Shown here: piece by piece, positions 9,883-19,226 of the stretch
How positions within the stretch are numbered: the first letter of the stretch is position 1
Layout: the number at the start of each line of letters is the position of its first letter
Assembly (NCBI GenBank): GCA_951813515.1
Contig: OX638346.1
Span: 2,163,617 to 2,227,616, forward strand
Direction of reading: 5' to 3'
Source of the DNA: an uncultured Pseudomonadales bacterium
GTDB lineage: Bacteria; Pseudomonadota; Gammaproteobacteria; Pseudomonadales; Azotimanducaceae
DNA: 64,000 bases
Notes under the pieces: model-generated
The model's database searches: none
What the model was told of the DNA's origin: nothing
The model's input: the letters and a program-made list of their open reading frames with translations, nothing else
Position numbers and translations under genes: made by a program

Positions 9883-10262
9883 AAGCCGATGCGGAACAGA
9901 TTCGGAAATTCAGAACAAAGGCGCGGAAACTAGCTACGGACGATCAAGTGCGGAAGATCAAGAGAGAAGACGAAGTGATTGTGATCGCCGGGCGCGACAG
10001 GGGAAGGGTCGGCGAAGTTGTGCGCGTCTTGCCTAACGGCAAGTTGCTGGTTTCCGGCGTGAACATGGTCAGGAAGCATCAGCGCGGCAACCCGCAGACA
10101 AATGAACAGGCCGGTATCTTCAGTCGTGAAGCGCCCATACAGGCATCGAACGTGGCAATCTACAATCAGGAAGCAGGCAAGGCGGATCGCGTGGGAATTC
10201 GCGTGGAGGACGGGAAGCGGATCCGCTTCTTCAAGTCCAGTGGCGCCCTCATCGATGAATAG
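9879..10262 (+). CDS. rplX: 50S ribosomal protein L24
   Basis: L24 is an assembly initiator of the 50S subunit, located near the tunnel exit. The KOW motif is clear ([22 protein letters not shown]), followed by GVNMVRKHQ and the C-terminal [12 protein letters not shown]. The open frame gives 127 residues from TTG 9879, which overlaps the rplN stop; residues 1-23 have no counterpart in typical L24. An internal GTG at 9948 gives the family-standard 104 residues and may be the true start. Neither has a convincing Shine-Dalgarno at ideal spacing. Confidence 0.93.
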   Translation: MKADAEQIRKFRTKARKLATDDQVRKIKREDEVIVIAGRDRGRVGEVVRVLPNGKLLVSGVNMVRKHQRGNPQTNEQAGIFSREAPIQASNVAIYNQEAGKADRVGIRVEDGKRIRFFKSSGALIDE

Positions 10263-10296
10263 GTGTGTGGATGGCCCAGGTACAGGTGATCGATAG

Positions 10297-10836
10297 ATGA
10301 CGGATTTGCTTGCCAGGTATCGCGAGGAGTTGCATGCCCGATTGCAGGAGGAGTTGAACTACGCCAATCCGATGCAGGTGCCCCGATTGGAAAAGGTCAC
10401 GCTCAACATGGGTGTGGGCGAGGCGGTGGGCGACCGCAAGATCATGGATAGTGCCGTGTCTGACCTGACCCTGATCGCCGGGCAAAAGGCCGTCGTGACC
10501 AACGCCCGGAAGTCCGAGGCGGCGTTCAAGATTCGCGCGGGCTGGCCAGTGGGATGCAAGGTAACGCTGCGTCGGGAACGCATGTACGAGTTCATCGAAC
10601 GCCTGATTGGAATCGCGATTCCGCGAATGCGGGATTTTCGGGGCTTGAATCCCCGCGCGTTCGATGGCCGCGGCAATTATTCGCTCGGCTTTTCCGAGCA
10701 GATCGTGTTTCCGGAAATAGATTACGACAAGATCGATGCCGTGCGGGGACTCGATATCGCGATCACGACAACAGCCAGAACCGATGCAGAGGGTTTCGCA
10801 TTGTTACAGGCATTCAACTTCCCGTTCAGGAACTAG
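10297..10836 (+). CDS. rplE: 50S ribosomal protein L5
   Basis: L5 binds 5S rRNA and forms the B1b bridge to S13. The 179 residues equal the E. coli length, with [20 protein letters not shown] and the C-terminal [20 protein letters not shown]. It follows rplX by 34 bases. Confidence 0.97.
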   Translation: MTDLLARYREELHARLQEELNYANPMQVPRLEKVTLNMGVGEAVGDRKIMDSAVSDLTLIAGQKAVVTNARKSEAAFKIRAGWPVGCKVTLRRERMYEFIERLIGIAIPRMRDFRGLNPRAFDGRGNYSLGFSEQIVFPEIDYDKIDAVRGLDIAITTTARTDAEGFALLQAFNFPFRN

Positions 10837-10838
10837 CC

Positions 10839-11144
10839 ATGGCCAAAGTTTCCGTTACCGAGCGCGAAAAGAAACGCGAAAAGACCGTTGCCAAGTACGC
10901 GGAAAAACGCCGCGCGTTGAAAGCGATCATTGCGGACCGTCGCGCGACAGACGAAGAGCGCTGGGAGGCGCAACTGAAGCTGCAGGCTCTTCCGCGCAAT
11001 GCCAGTCCGGTACGCCTGCGGCGGCGTTGCGGCCAGACGGGACGGCCCCGGGGCGTTTATCGAAAGTTCGGGCTGGGCAGGAACAAACTGCGCGAAGCTG
11101 CGATGCGCGGCGATATCCCTGGGCTGATGAAAGGTAGTTGGTGA
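10839..11144 (+). CDS. rpsN: 30S ribosomal protein S14, zinc-independent form
   Basis: S14 helps assemble the 30S head. It has 101 residues beginning [15 protein letters not shown]. It lacks the two CxxC pairs of the short zinc-binding paralogue, so it is the long C-minus type usual in proteobacteria. [20 protein letters not shown] marks the conserved C-terminal half. The start is two bases after rplE. Confidence 0.96.
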   Translation: MAKVSVTEREKKREKTVAKYAEKRRALKAIIADRRATDEERWEAQLKLQALPRNASPVRLRRRCGQTGRPRGVYRKFGLGRNKLREAAMRGDIPGLMKGSW

Positions 11145-11151
11145 GGCGCCC

Positions 11152-11544
11152 ATGAGCATGCAAGATCCCATCGCGGACTTCCTGACGCGTATTCGCAATG
11201 CGCAGGCGAAGGAACGGGCCAGCGTCACGATGCCAAGTTCAAAGTTGAAGGCCGCCATCTGCGCGGTGTTGCGGGACGAAGGCTATATCGACGGTTTCCG
11301 GGTAAGTGAAAGCCTGAAACCGGAACTCACGATCGACCTGAAGTATCACCACGGCGCGGCGGTGATTGAGGAACTCAAACGGGTTAGCCGCCCCGGTCTG
11401 CGGGTTTACAAACAGTGCAGGGACATCCGCGAGGAACGTGGCGGGTTGGCAATTGCTGTCGTCAGCACTGCGCGGGGAGTGATGACGGACCGGGCGGCCC
11501 GGAAGGCCGGCATCGGCGGTGAAGTCCTCTGCACCGTGTTCTGA
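11152..11544 (+). CDS. rpsH: 30S ribosomal protein S8
   Basis: S8 is a primary 16S rRNA-binding protein and, in E. coli, the repressor of the spc operon. It is 130 residues, with [16 protein letters not shown] at the start and [15 protein letters not shown], then a C-terminal [19 protein letters not shown]. It follows rpsN by seven bases. Confidence 0.96.
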   Translation: MSMQDPIADFLTRIRNAQAKERASVTMPSSKLKAAICAVLRDEGYIDGFRVSESLKPELTIDLKYHHGAAVIEELKRVSRPGLRVYKQCRDIREERGGLAIAVVSTARGVMTDRAARKAGIGGEVLCTVF

Positions 11545-11559
11545 GTTGAAGTAGCAGTC

Positions 11560-12099
11560 ATGTCCAGAGTAGCGAAAACCCCAGTTGAACTTCCCGGCGG
11601 CGTCGAAGTTGCTCTCGCGCCTGGCGCAATGGGCCTGTCGGTGAGCGGCGCGAAAGGGAAACTCGAAATCAAACTTCCCGGAGACGTCGAAGTGGCCGTC
11701 GAGGACCGGACGCTGTCGTTCGAGGCGCGGGAGCCAAGTCACCGGGCTCGGGCAATGGCAGGCACCCTGCGCTCGCTGGTGAACAACATGGTATTGGGAG
11801 TGAGCCAGGGCTTCGAACGGCGGTTGCAGCTCGTGGGAGTGGGCTACCGGGCTCAGGCGCAAGGCAGGACTCTGAACCTGCAGCTTGGGTTTTCTCACCC
11901 GGTTCAATATGCGGTGCCCGAGGGCATCGATGTGCAGACGCCGACCCCTACGGAGGTTGTAGTCAGTGGCGCGGACAAGCAGCTTGTGGGTCAGGTGGCG
12001 GCGGACATCCGTGCGTTTCGGCCGCCGGAGCCGTACAAGGGCAAGGGGGTGAGATATCTGAACGAGCGCGTGCGCCGCAAGGAAGCCAAGAAGAAGTAA
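11560..12099 (+). CDS. rplF: 50S ribosomal protein L6
   Basis: L6 lies near the GTPase-associated centre. It is 179 residues with two similar L6 folds. Landmarks are [21 protein letters not shown], the [20 protein letters not shown] segment and [21 protein letters not shown] near the end. It sits 15 bases after rpsH. Confidence 0.97.
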   Translation: MSRVAKTPVELPGGVEVALAPGAMGLSVSGAKGKLEIKLPGDVEVAVEDRTLSFEAREPSHRARAMAGTLRSLVNNMVLGVSQGFERRLQLVGVGYRAQAQGRTLNLQLGFSHPVQYAVPEGIDVQTPTPTEVVVSGADKQLVGQVAADIRAFRPPEPYKGKGVRYLNERVRRKEAKKK

Positions 12100-12114
12100 C
12101 GAGAGAAAACGGCG

Positions 12115-12465
12115 ATGATCGACAAAAAGGCTGGCCGCCTGCGGCGCGCGAAGCGTGCACGCATGAAAATCCGCGAACTCGGTGCAGTGCGGCTGACGGT
12201 CTATCGGTCGCCGCGCCACATTTATGCGCAGTTGATAGCGCCGGACGGAGGACAGGTGCTTGCCCAAGCGTCGACACTGGAATCGTCGTTGCGGTCCGGG
12301 TCCACGGGCAATGTGGATGCCGCACGAAAGGTCGGAACCCTGATCGCGGAAAGGGCCAAGGCTGCGGGTTACACCAGGGTGGCGTTTGACCGTTCCGGGT
12401 ACAAGTACCATGGGCGCGTCAAGGGCCTTGCGGAAGCTGCGCGGGAAGCAGGATTGGAGTTTTGA
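12115..12465 (+). CDS. rplR: 50S ribosomal protein L18
   Basis: L18 binds 5S rRNA together with L5. It is 116 residues, with the basic N-terminus [31 protein letters not shown] and [20 protein letters not shown]. It starts 15 bases after rplF and ends three bases before rpsE. Confidence 0.96.
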   Translation: MIDKKAGRLRRAKRARMKIRELGAVRLTVYRSPRHIYAQLIAPDGGQVLAQASTLESSLRSGSTGNVDAARKVGTLIAERAKAAGYTRVAFDRSGYKYHGRVKGLAEAAREAGLEF

Positions 12466-12468
12466 TAC

Positions 12469-12972
12469 GTGGCATACACAGAAGAAATCAGGGAAGAAGG
12501 CCTGCTCGAGAAGCTGGTCAACGTCAACAAGGTCTCCAAGGTCGTCAAGGGTGGTCGAATCTTTGGCTTCACCGCGTTGACTGTCGTTGGAGATGGCAAC
12601 GGTCGTGTCGGTTTCGGACACGGCAAGGCGCGCGAGGTCCCGGTCGCCATACAGAAGTCGATGGAAGCGGCGAGGCGGGAAATGGTCGATGTCGAACTCA
12701 ACGGGACGACGATCTGGTACCCAGTGCGAGAGCGGCATGGTGCGTCAATCGTCTACATGCAGCCGGCCTCGGAAGGTACCGGCATCATCGCTGGCGGTGC
12801 CATGCGGGCTGTGCTGGAAGCGGCAGGCGTACAGAATGTGTTGGCGAAATGCTACGGATCCACCAACCCGGTGAACGTGGTGCGGGCAACGTTTGAAACA
12901 CTGTCCAACATGCGCTCCCCGGAGATGGTCGCGGAGAAGCGTGGCAAGACCGTCGAAGAAATCATGGCTTGA
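12469..12972 (+). CDS. rpsE: 30S ribosomal protein S5
   Basis: S5 contributes to decoding accuracy and mRNA unwinding. It is 167 residues from a GTG start, with [35 protein letters not shown] and [18 protein letters not shown]. The stop overlaps the start region of rpmD. Confidence 0.97.
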   Translation: MAYTEEIREEGLLEKLVNVNKVSKVVKGGRIFGFTALTVVGDGNGRVGFGHGKAREVPVAIQKSMEAARREMVDVELNGTTIWYPVRERHGASIVYMQPASEGTGIIAGGAMRAVLEAAGVQNVLAKCYGSTNPVNVVRATFETLSNMRSPEMVAEKRGKTVEEIMA

Positions 12973-12974
12973 AG

Positions 12975-13190
12975 ATGACCGACGAAACCGGGGAAACAGT
13001 GGACGGTAATCCGCAAGGAAAGCTACGAGTCAGGCTCGTGAAGAGCTATCACGGCCGCCTGAAGAATCACAAGGCGTGTGTTCGTGGCCTGGGCTTGAGG
13101 CGTATCGGCCAGACCGTCGATGTCGAGGATACGCCCTCCGTGCGGGGGATGATCTCCAAAGTCAGTTACATGGTCGAGGTGATGCCGTGA
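12975..13190 (+). CDS. rpmD: 50S ribosomal protein L30
   Basis: A small 50S protein. The family core is residues about 15-71: [14 protein letters not shown], then [21 protein letters not shown] and [15 protein letters not shown]. With ATG 12975 the protein is 71 residues, about 12 longer at the N-terminus than E. coli L30 (59). A TTG two codons upstream would overlap the rpsE stop. The end overlaps the rplO GTG. Confidence 0.94.
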   Translation: MTDETGETVDGNPQGKLRVRLVKSYHGRLKNHKACVRGLGLRRIGQTVDVEDTPSVRGMISKVSYMVEVMP

Positions 13191-13711
13191 CAGACGGTAT
13201 AGGTTCAGGAGCAGGTGCAAGAGTGCAACTCAATTCGCTGAAGCCGGCGGCGGGGTCGAAGCGGGGGGCGAAGCGCGTCGGACGCGGCAACGGCTCCGGC
13301 AGCGGGAAGACCTGTGGCCGAGGACAGAAGGGACAGAAGGCAAGGTCCGGTTCCTCGACGCCCCCGTGGTTCGAAGGCGGCCAATTGCCGTTGCAGATGC
13401 GCGTGCCGAAGTTCGGCTTTCGTTCCCGCGTCGGAATGACGACGGCCGAAGTGCGCCTGGGCGACCTCGAAAAGGCGCTCGACCGGGTTGCAGGGCAGGA
13501 CCGAGGGACCGACGCGCAAGACGCGAAAGACGGTGTCGTTGACCTCGACGTTCTCAAGGCGGCGAATGTTCTTTCGCGCAATGTCAAGCGCGCGCGCGTC
13601 ATGCTGTCGGGGAGCATTGCCCGTCCGGTGACGGTGAAGGGTCTCAAGGTAACGCGAGGGGCGCGCGCAGCCATTGAGGCCGCAGGTGGCCGTATCCAGG
13701 ACGCGGAATAG
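13187..13711 (+). CDS. rplO: 50S ribosomal protein L15
   Basis: L15 is an assembly protein in the central 50S. Landmarks are [38 protein letters not shown] and [20 protein letters not shown] 13187 overlaps the rpmD stop as GTGA and has GAGGTGA at a good distance, giving 174 residues. An internal GTG at 13223 would give 162 residues and starts at the conserved region. An insertion of Asp- and Gln-rich sequence in the C-terminal half makes it longer than E. coli L15 (144). Confidence 0.95.
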   Translation: MTDGIGSGAGARVQLNSLKPAAGSKRGAKRVGRGNGSGSGKTCGRGQKGQKARSGSSTPPWFEGGQLPLQMRVPKFGFRSRVGMTTAEVRLGDLEKALDRVAGQDRGTDAQDAKDGVVDLDVLKAANVLSRNVKRARVMLSGSIARPVTVKGLKVTRGARAAIEAAGGRIQDAE

Positions 13712-13732
13712 ACACGGAATAGACACGGAATA
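13700..13732 (+). repeat. Three tandem 11-bp units between rplO and secY
   Basis: GACGCGGAATA, GACACGGAATA and GACACGGAATA follow each other directly. The first unit holds the rplO stop codon and the last supplies the GGAA that can act as Shine-Dalgarno for secY. Each unit repeats both a stop triplet TAG at its junction and a GGAA, which suggests replication slippage in the spacer. Confidence 0.8.
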
Positions 13733-13739
13733 GATAGCC

Positions 13740-15062
13740 ATGGTGAGCGCAACACAGAGTCTGGCGGGCGCCCAAGCGGGGCTTTCCGAACTCCGGGCAC
13801 GACTTTTGTTCGTGCTGTTTGCGTTGCTTGTCTATCGCATCGGCACGCACATCCCGGTGCCGGGGATCAATCCGGACGCCTTGCGCCAACTGTTCGAACA
13901 GAACCAGGGCGGCATTCTGGATCTGGTCAACATGTTCGGCGGCGGGGCGCTGGAGCGAATGAGCATCCTGGCGCTCGGCGTCATGCCATACATCACGTCG
14001 AGTATCGTCATGAATCTCCTGACGATGATGTACCCGACGCTGCGTCAGTTGCGCAGGGAAGGAGAATCCGGCCGCAGGAAGATCACGCAGTACACGCGTT
14101 ACGGAACACTCCTGGTGTCGGTCATCCAGGGCGTCGCATTGACCGGAACCCTCGTGGCCCAGGGACTGGCGTTCAACCCTGGCGTTACCTTTTACTTTAC
14201 GGCGCTGATCACCCTGGTGTCGGGTGCCCTATTCCTCATGTGGCTGGGGGAGCAGATCACGGAACGAGGAGTCGGCAACGGTATTTCGCTCCTGATCTTC
14301 GCCGGCATCGTGTCGGGCTTCCCGGCGGAGATCGGGCAGGCGTTCGAAGCGGCCCGGCAGGGCGATCTGAACATCATCGCCCTGCTTGCCATAGGCGTCT
14401 TTGGCATCGTTATCGTCGGTTTCGTGGTGTTCATCGAGCGCGGACAACGCCGAATCCCTGTGAACTACGCCAAGAGACAACAGGGACGGCGCATGTACCA
14501 GGCGCAGGCCAGCTACCTGCCGCTCAAGATCAACATGGCGGGCGTCATCCCGGCGATTTTCGCATCGAGCCTGCTGCTCGCACCGGCCTCGATGGCGACA
14601 TGGTTCGGGCAGGCGCCGGGGATGTCCTGGCTGCAGGAAATCGCCCTCGTGCTATCGCCGGGACAGCCGGCCTACATCATGCTGTTCGCGGCGGGGATCG
14701 TGTTTTTCAGTTTCTTCTACACGGCCATCGTCTTCGATCCGAAGGATCTTTCCGACAACCTCAAGCGTCAGGGAGCGTATGTGCCGGGCATTCGGCCGGG
14801 GGCGCAGACTGCTCACTATATCGACAACGTGATTACGAGACTGACCCTGTTCGGGGCGTCGTACGTCACGCTGGTGTGTCTTCTTCCCGAATTCATGATC
14901 GTGTTCTTCAAAGTAACGTTTCAACTCGGCGGCACCGCCCTGTTGATTGTGGTGGTGGTCGCCATGGACTTCATGGCGCAGGTGACCGAGCACCTAAGAT
15001 CGAGTCAGTACGCTAAACTGATGGAACGGTCGAATCTGCAGAACTATGGACGACGGCGATGA
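13740..15062 (+). CDS. secY: Preprotein translocase subunit SecY
   Basis: SecY is the channel subunit of the SecYEG translocon in the inner membrane. The 440 residues contain about ten transmembrane helices. The plug-region segment [16 protein letters not shown], the cytoplasmic [33 protein letters not shown] region and [21 protein letters not shown] are all typical. Its position after rplO is standard. The TGA stop overlaps an ATG that belongs to a partial copy of the rpmJ start. Confidence 0.98.
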   Translation: MVSATQSLAGAQAGLSELRARLLFVLFALLVYRIGTHIPVPGINPDALRQLFEQNQGGILDLVNMFGGGALERMSILALGVMPYITSSIVMNLLTMMYPTLRQLRREGESGRRKITQYTRYGTLLVSVIQGVALTGTLVAQGLAFNPGVTFYFTALITLVSGALFLMWLGEQITERGVGNGISLLIFAGIVSGFPAEIGQAFEAARQGDLNIIALLAIGVFGIVIVGFVVFIERGQRRIPVNYAKRQQGRRMYQAQASYLPLKINMAGVIPAIFASSLLLAPASMATWFGQAPGMSWLQEIALVLSPGQPAYIMLFAAGIVFFSFFYTAIVFDPKDLSDNLKRQGAYVPGIRPGAQTAHYIDNVITRLTLFGASYVTLVCLLPEFMIVFFKVTFQLGGTALLIVVVVAMDFMAQVTEHLRSSQYAKLMERSNLQNYGRRR

Positions 15063-15086
15063 AAGTTAGAGCCTCAGTCAAGAAAA
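15057..15086 (+). repeat. Upstream copy of a 30-bp direct repeat (partial rpmJ start)
   Basis: Bases 15057-15086 are identical to 15137-15166, which is the start of rpmJ. The copies are 80 bp apart. The first ATG (15059) overlaps the secY stop and opens a 27-codon frame that ends with TGA at 15140-15142, overlapping the true rpmJ ATG at 15139. After the first nine codons that frame diverges completely from L36, so it is not a functional L36 copy. Confidence 0.9.
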
Positions 15087-15138
15087 CGGCGTCGAGGTCC
15101 AGGACAGGCGACTACGAGTGCCGAGAAGGGGGCGTTCG

Positions 15139-15255
15139 ATGAAAGTTAGAGCCTCAGTCAAGAAAATGTGCCGCAACTGCAAGATCGTCAAGCGCAAGGG
15201 TGTGGTGCGCGTGATCTGCACCGCGGAACCAAGGCATAAACAGAGACAGGGTTAG
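15139..15255 (+). CDS. rpmJ: 50S ribosomal protein L36, zinc-binding form
   Basis: The smallest 50S protein, 38 residues. The zinc ligands are C11, C14, C27 and H32 in the pattern CxxC...CxxxxH, so this is the C-plus paralogue. It begins [15 protein letters not shown] and ends HKQRQG before TAG 15253-15255. It sits between secY and rpsM, as in other gammaproteobacteria. Translation may be coupled to the small frame made by the upstream duplicate of its first 30 bases. Confidence 0.95.
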   Translation: MKVRASVKKMCRNCKIVKRKGVVRVICTAEPRHKQRQG

Positions 15256-15261
15256 ATAGCT

Positions 15262-15624
15262 ATGGCGCGTATTGCTGGCATCAATATTCCGGACGACAAG
15301 CACGCGGGCATTTCGCTCACGTACATCTTTGGCATCGGGCGATCCACGGCCCTGCGGGTCTGCTCGGCGGCAGGTGTCGATCCGACGATCAAGATCAGGG
15401 ATTTGTCCGAGCAGGACCTCGACGCCATGCGCGGCGAGGTGACCAAACGCGTCATCGAGGGCGACTTGCGTCGCGAAGTGTCAATGAACGTCAAGCGGCT
15501 CATGGACCTTGGCGCCTATCGGGGCATTCGGCATCGTCGGGGCCTCCCGGTGCGAGGCCAACGCACGCAGACCAATGCGCGGACGCGCAAGGGACCTACG
15601 CGACGGCAGGTCAAGAAGAAATAA
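15262..15624 (+). CDS. rpsM: 30S ribosomal protein S13
   Basis: S13 lies in the 30S head and bridges to L5. It is 120 residues, starting [19 protein letters not shown], with [11 protein letters not shown] and the basic tail [19 protein letters not shown]. First gene of the alpha-operon part, six bases after rpmJ. Confidence 0.96.
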   Translation: MARIAGINIPDDKHAGISLTYIFGIGRSTALRVCSAAGVDPTIKIRDLSEQDLDAMRGEVTKRVIEGDLRREVSMNVKRLMDLGAYRGIRHRRGLPVRGQRTQTNARTRKGPTRRQVKKK

Positions 15625-15679
15625 CGGAAGCAAGCAACAGCAACAGCAACGGAAAGAGAGTCAATCGTAGGGTCAATGC

Positions 15680-16063
15680 ATGGCTGAGCCGACTAGAAGA
15701 AGAGGCAAGCGAATCGTGGTCGATGGTGTCGCCCATGTGCATGCTTCTTTCAACAACACGATCATCACGATCTCGGATCGTCAGGGCAACGCGCTTGGCT
15801 GGGCTACCGGAGGAGGATCCGGTTTCAGAGGCTCCAGGAAGAAGACGCCTTTTGCTGCGCAGGTCGCGGCTGAACGGGTCGCGACCGACATGGTCGAGAA
15901 CCATGGCATGAAGAGTGTCGACGTATATGTGAAGGGTCCGGGGTCCGGCAGGGAGTCGGCCGTACGCGCGATGAACGCTGCGGGCCTGAAGATCAACAGC
16001 ATCGCTGATGTGACGCCGATACCCCACAATGGATGCAGGCCGCCGAAACGGCGAAGGGTCTAG
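15680..16063 (+). CDS. rpsK: 30S ribosomal protein S11
   Basis: S11 is a platform protein near the E site. It is 127 residues, with [20 protein letters not shown], then [22 protein letters not shown] and the C-terminal [15 protein letters not shown]. It is 55 bases after rpsM. Confidence 0.97.
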   Translation: MAEPTRRRGKRIVVDGVAHVHASFNNTIITISDRQGNALGWATGGGSGFRGSRKKTPFAAQVAAERVATDMVENHGMKSVDVYVKGPGSGRESAVRAMNAAGLKINSIADVTPIPHNGCRPPKRRRV

Positions 16064-16136
16064 TTTTCGGCGACATCAGCATGGCTAGCAGGATGACCAG
16101 GATGTCAAGAAAGAACGGAAAGTACGGGAAATAACT

Positions 16137-16760
16137 GTGGCGCGTTACACGGGACCAAAGCTCAAGCTCTCTCGGCGGGAAGGCACGGACCTTTTCCTCA
16201 AGAGCGGCGTTCGCCCTATTGAATCGAAGTGCCGGGCGGATACTCCGCCGGGACAGCATGGTTCGGGACGTCGACAACGTCTTTCGGACTATGCCGTGCA
16301 GTTGCGGGAAAAGCAGAAGGTGAGGCGGCTGTACGGCGTGCTCGAAAAGCAGTTCCGCAACTACTACAAGACTGCTGACCGCCAGCGCGGCGCTACCGGC
16401 GAGAACCTGTTGCGCCTGCTGGAAGGCCGTCTCGACAACGTTGTCTATCGAATGGGCTTTGGGTCTACCCGGGCCGAATCGAGGCAACTGGTTTCGCACA
16501 AGGCCGTCCTGGTGAACGGCAGGCTGGTAAATGTCCCTTCGTACCAGGTTCGACCGGATGACGTTGTTGCCGTTCGCGACAAGGCGAAGGGACAGCTCCG
16601 CATCAAGTCTGCCCTCGAAGTGGCGGCGCAGCGAGGCATGGCGGAATGGGTGGAAGTGGACGCGGAAAACATGGCAGGGACCTTCAATCGGTCGCCGGAC
16701 CGCGGTGAGCTTCCGCAGGAAATCAACGAGAACCTTATCGTGGAACTCTACTCGAAGTAG
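16137..16760 (+). CDS. rpsD: 30S ribosomal protein S4
   Basis: S4 starts 30S assembly and, in E. coli, represses the alpha operon. It is 207 residues from a GTG start, with [41 protein letters not shown] and the S4-type RNA-binding domain beginning [15 protein letters not shown] 131-bp spacer separates it from rpoA. Confidence 0.97.
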   Translation: MARYTGPKLKLSRREGTDLFLKSGVRPIESKCRADTPPGQHGSGRRQRLSDYAVQLREKQKVRRLYGVLEKQFRNYYKTADRQRGATGENLLRLLEGRLDNVVYRMGFGSTRAESRQLVSHKAVLVNGRLVNVPSYQVRPDDVVAVRDKAKGQLRIKSALEVAAQRGMAEWVEVDAENMAGTFNRSPDRGELPQEINENLIVELYSK

Positions 16761-16891
16761 ACGAGCCGCTATTCGCGTCGAGTCCCGAATTCATGAACTC
16801 CTCCGCAAGGCCTTGGCCTGGCGGATGAAGTTCGAATCGAAGTGCGTTGTCCGCAGCGTTGCTACGAATCACATCGGAGGAAGATTGATAA

Positions 16892-17893
16892 ATGGCACAG
16901 TCGGTGACTGAACTTCTCAAACCGAGGCACATAAGGATCCAGGAGATCAGCCCTACCCACGCCCGTGTGACGCTTGAGCCACTCGAGCGTGGTTTTGGTC
17001 ATACCCTGGGCAATACCCTGCGGCGCATTCTGCTTTCAACGATGCCGGGTTGCGCGATCACCGAGGTGCAGATCGACAACGTGCTGCACGAATACAGCAC
17101 CATGGAAGGCGTACAGGAAGACGTAATCGACATCCTGCTCAACCTCAAGGGCGTCGCCGTTCAGTTGCACCATGGAGATTCGGCGATTGTTCGGCTGTCC
17201 AAGGAAGGCGAGGGCACGGTGACGGCTGGCGACTTCCAGCGTTCCGACGATGTCGAGGTGGTCAATCCCGACCATCCGATCTGCACCTTGAATCAGGATG
17301 GCAGCATTCGGCTTGAGGCCAAGGTGACGCGTGGTCGAGGCTACGTTCCGGTCGAGCATACGGGCGATGAGGAGGAAGAGTCGCGCACGATTGGCATACT
17401 CAGGCTGGATGCAAGCTATAGCCCCATGCGACGCGTGGCGTACGAGGTGGAAAACGCCCGCGTCGAGCAGCGCACGGACCTCGACAGACTGGTGCTCGAT
17501 ATCGAGTCGAACGGCACGATCGAGCCGGAAGAGGCGATCCGCAGGGCGGCTACAATCCTGAAGCAGCAGCTCGATGTTTTTGTTGACCTCGAAGGTGCGG
17601 AGGGAGACGCCAGCACTGAGGAGGAAGCAGACGAGATCGATCCAACATTGCTGCGCCCGGTGGACGACCTCGAGTTGACGGTCCGATCGGCCAACTGCCT
17701 GAAGGCCGAACACATCTACTACATCGGTGACCTCATCCAGCGTACGGAAGTGGAACTGCTGAAGACGCCCAACCTCGGCAAGAAATCTCTCACGGAGATC
17801 AAGGATGTCCTGGCGCAGCACGGCCTGGCGCTCGGTATGCGATTGGAAACCTGGCCGCCGGCGAACTTGAGAGGCACGGAACGGGTGTCCTAG
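16892..17893 (+). CDS. rpoA: RNA polymerase subunit alpha
   Basis: Alpha dimerises to start RNA polymerase assembly and its C-terminal domain binds UP elements and activators. It has 333 residues. The N-terminal domain has [21 protein letters not shown], and the C-terminal domain [19 protein letters not shown] followed by [18 protein letters not shown]. The linker at about residues 235-250 is slightly longer and more acidic than in E. coli (329 residues). Confidence 0.98.
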   Translation: MAQSVTELLKPRHIRIQEISPTHARVTLEPLERGFGHTLGNTLRRILLSTMPGCAITEVQIDNVLHEYSTMEGVQEDVIDILLNLKGVAVQLHHGDSAIVRLSKEGEGTVTAGDFQRSDDVEVVNPDHPICTLNQDGSIRLEAKVTRGRGYVPVEHTGDEEEESRTIGILRLDASYSPMRRVAYEVENARVEQRTDLDRLVLDIESNGTIEPEEAIRRAATILKQQLDVFVDLEGAEGDASTEEEADEIDPTLLRPVDDLELTVRSANCLKAEHIYYIGDLIQRTEVELLKTPNLGKKSLTEIKDVLAQHGLALGMRLETWPPANLRGTERVS

Positions 17894-17942
17894 CCCTTCG
17901 GCGAGCCCTAGTTGGCGAGCCCGGGAAAGGCGAAAAGTAAAG

Positions 17943-18608
17943 ATGAGACACAGAAAAAGCGGCCGGCACCTGAACCGGGACAGCGCGCATCGCAAGGCGA
18001 TGTTCAAAAACATGGCGATCTCGCTCATTGAGCACGAGATGGTGAGGACCACGCTACCCAAGGCGAAGGAATTACGCCGCGTGGCTGAGCCGCTGATCAC
18101 ATTGGCGAAAATCGACACGGTTGCGAACCGACGGCTCGCATTCCGTCGCACCGGCAGCAAGGCTGCCGTTGGGAAGCTGTTCGAGGAACTGGGTCCTCGC
18201 TACGCGGACCGACCGGGAGGGTATACGCGCATCGTGCGTGCGGGCCATCGTGCTGGCGATTCGGCGCCGGTTGCGGTGATGGAACTCGTGAATCGCCCGG
18301 ATAGGTCCTTAGACGAAGAACCGATCGAAGAACCTGCCGCGGCGGCAGCGGAAGCGCCCGCTACGGAACAGCCGCCGGCTGCCTCCGATGCGCAGGGGCT
18401 CGCGACTGAAGAAGCGTCGGAGTCGACGAAAGCCGGGGAAGCTTCTGCGGTCGAGACAACCGAGGCAGGTCAGCAGGACGTGCCGGAAACAGGCGAAGAC
18501 GCTACGAAGGAGCCCGAAGAGGGTGCCGCCTCCGAGTCGACGGAAGGTCAGAGTGGTGGTCGGTCGCTGTTCGGGCGGTTGCGCAACGTGCTGAAGAAAG
18601 ATCCCTAA
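17943..18608 (+). CDS. rplQ: 50S ribosomal protein L17 with a long C-terminal extension
   Basis: L17 sits at the rim of the exit tunnel. Residues 1-120 are canonical, with [40 protein letters not shown] and [19 protein letters not shown]. The family normally ends near residue 120-130; this protein runs to 221. Residues 122-204 are low-complexity and acidic (Glu, Ala, Thr, Ser), and the last 17, [17 protein letters not shown], are basic and could form an amphipathic helix. It closes the alpha operon. Confidence 0.94.
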   Translation: MRHRKSGRHLNRDSAHRKAMFKNMAISLIEHEMVRTTLPKAKELRRVAEPLITLAKIDTVANRRLAFRRTGSKAAVGKLFEELGPRYADRPGGYTRIVRAGHRAGDSAPVAVMELVNRPDRSLDEEPIEEPAAAAAEAPATEQPPAASDAQGLATEEASESTKAGEASAVETTEAGQQDVPETGEDATKEPEEGAASESTEGQSGGRSLFGRLRNVLKKDP

Positions 18609-18623
18609 CCCGCGCGCGGCGTC

Positions 18624-18974
18624 TTAGGGCGCCTTGCCTCCGCCCTTCGGGACGGGCATGGGGAATGGCGTCACGTTCTGTCCGCCTGAGTCGGTGATCT
18701 TCGCCGTACCTTCCTTCTCCACTTCGTCGATTCTCAGGACGGAGTAAATGGGTATGAAGCTTCGCTGTACCCCGGAAAACTCCGTGCGCAGCTTGTCCTC
18801 GGCGGGATCGATGACCATCTGCGACTTCTCGCCGAAGATGTAGTCCTCGACCTCGAGAAACCCGTACAGGTCGCTCTGATAGATCGAGCGGGCATAGACT
18901 TCGTACACGCGCCCCTGGTTGTGGAAGTAGATGCGATAGATATGCTTTTGCGAGTCGGCCATGCCACCTTCCAT
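18624..18974 (-). CDS. DUF1820 family protein
   Basis: A 116-residue conserved protein of unknown role, seen widely in gammaproteobacteria. Recognisable segments are IYRIYFHNQGRVYEVYAR, LYGFLEVEDYIFGE and RSFIPIYSVLRIDEVE. There is no signal peptide, so it is probably cytosolic. The start may be ATG 18974 or ATG 18962 (MADSQKH); both have plausible Shine-Dalgarno sequences. It converges on rplQ with a 15-bp gap and appears to stand alone. Confidence 0.88.
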   Translation of the reverse strand: MEGGMADSQKHIYRIYFHNQGRVYEVYARSIYQSDLYGFLEVEDYIFGEKSQMVIDPAEDKLRTEFSGVQRSFIPIYSVLRIDEVEKEGTAKITDSGGQNVTPFPMPVPKGGGKAP

Positions 18975-19226
18975 GGTACAGACACCTCGGGCGCGCGACC
19001 GGAGCCGTTTGCTGGCCGATGACGCGACCGGGGTCGGCGGGAACCGCCCGGCTCCTGCCTTGTGGCACCTATATATGGGGCCGTTTGAACTTTTTCAAGC
19101 CTGAGCGCCGCTCTCAGGCACGTAGAATGGATGTGCATCCGTTGGCGGCGGGGTGTGGTACTTTTCGGCAGATGGCGCGTGGGATACAGTCCGGGAGTGG
19201 GCTGGGCCGGTGCAGGACAACTCGCG

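Noticed and set aside
15059..15142. First rpmJ copy as a second L36 gene
   Set aside because: Only the first nine codons match L36; the zinc cysteines are absent and the frame stops at 15142. It is treated as a duplicated start.
36..18600. Long frames on the minus strand or in other frames across the ribosomal cluster
   Set aside because: They are antisense or shifted shadows of ribosomal genes in high-GC DNA, with no family resemblance and no ribosome-binding sites.
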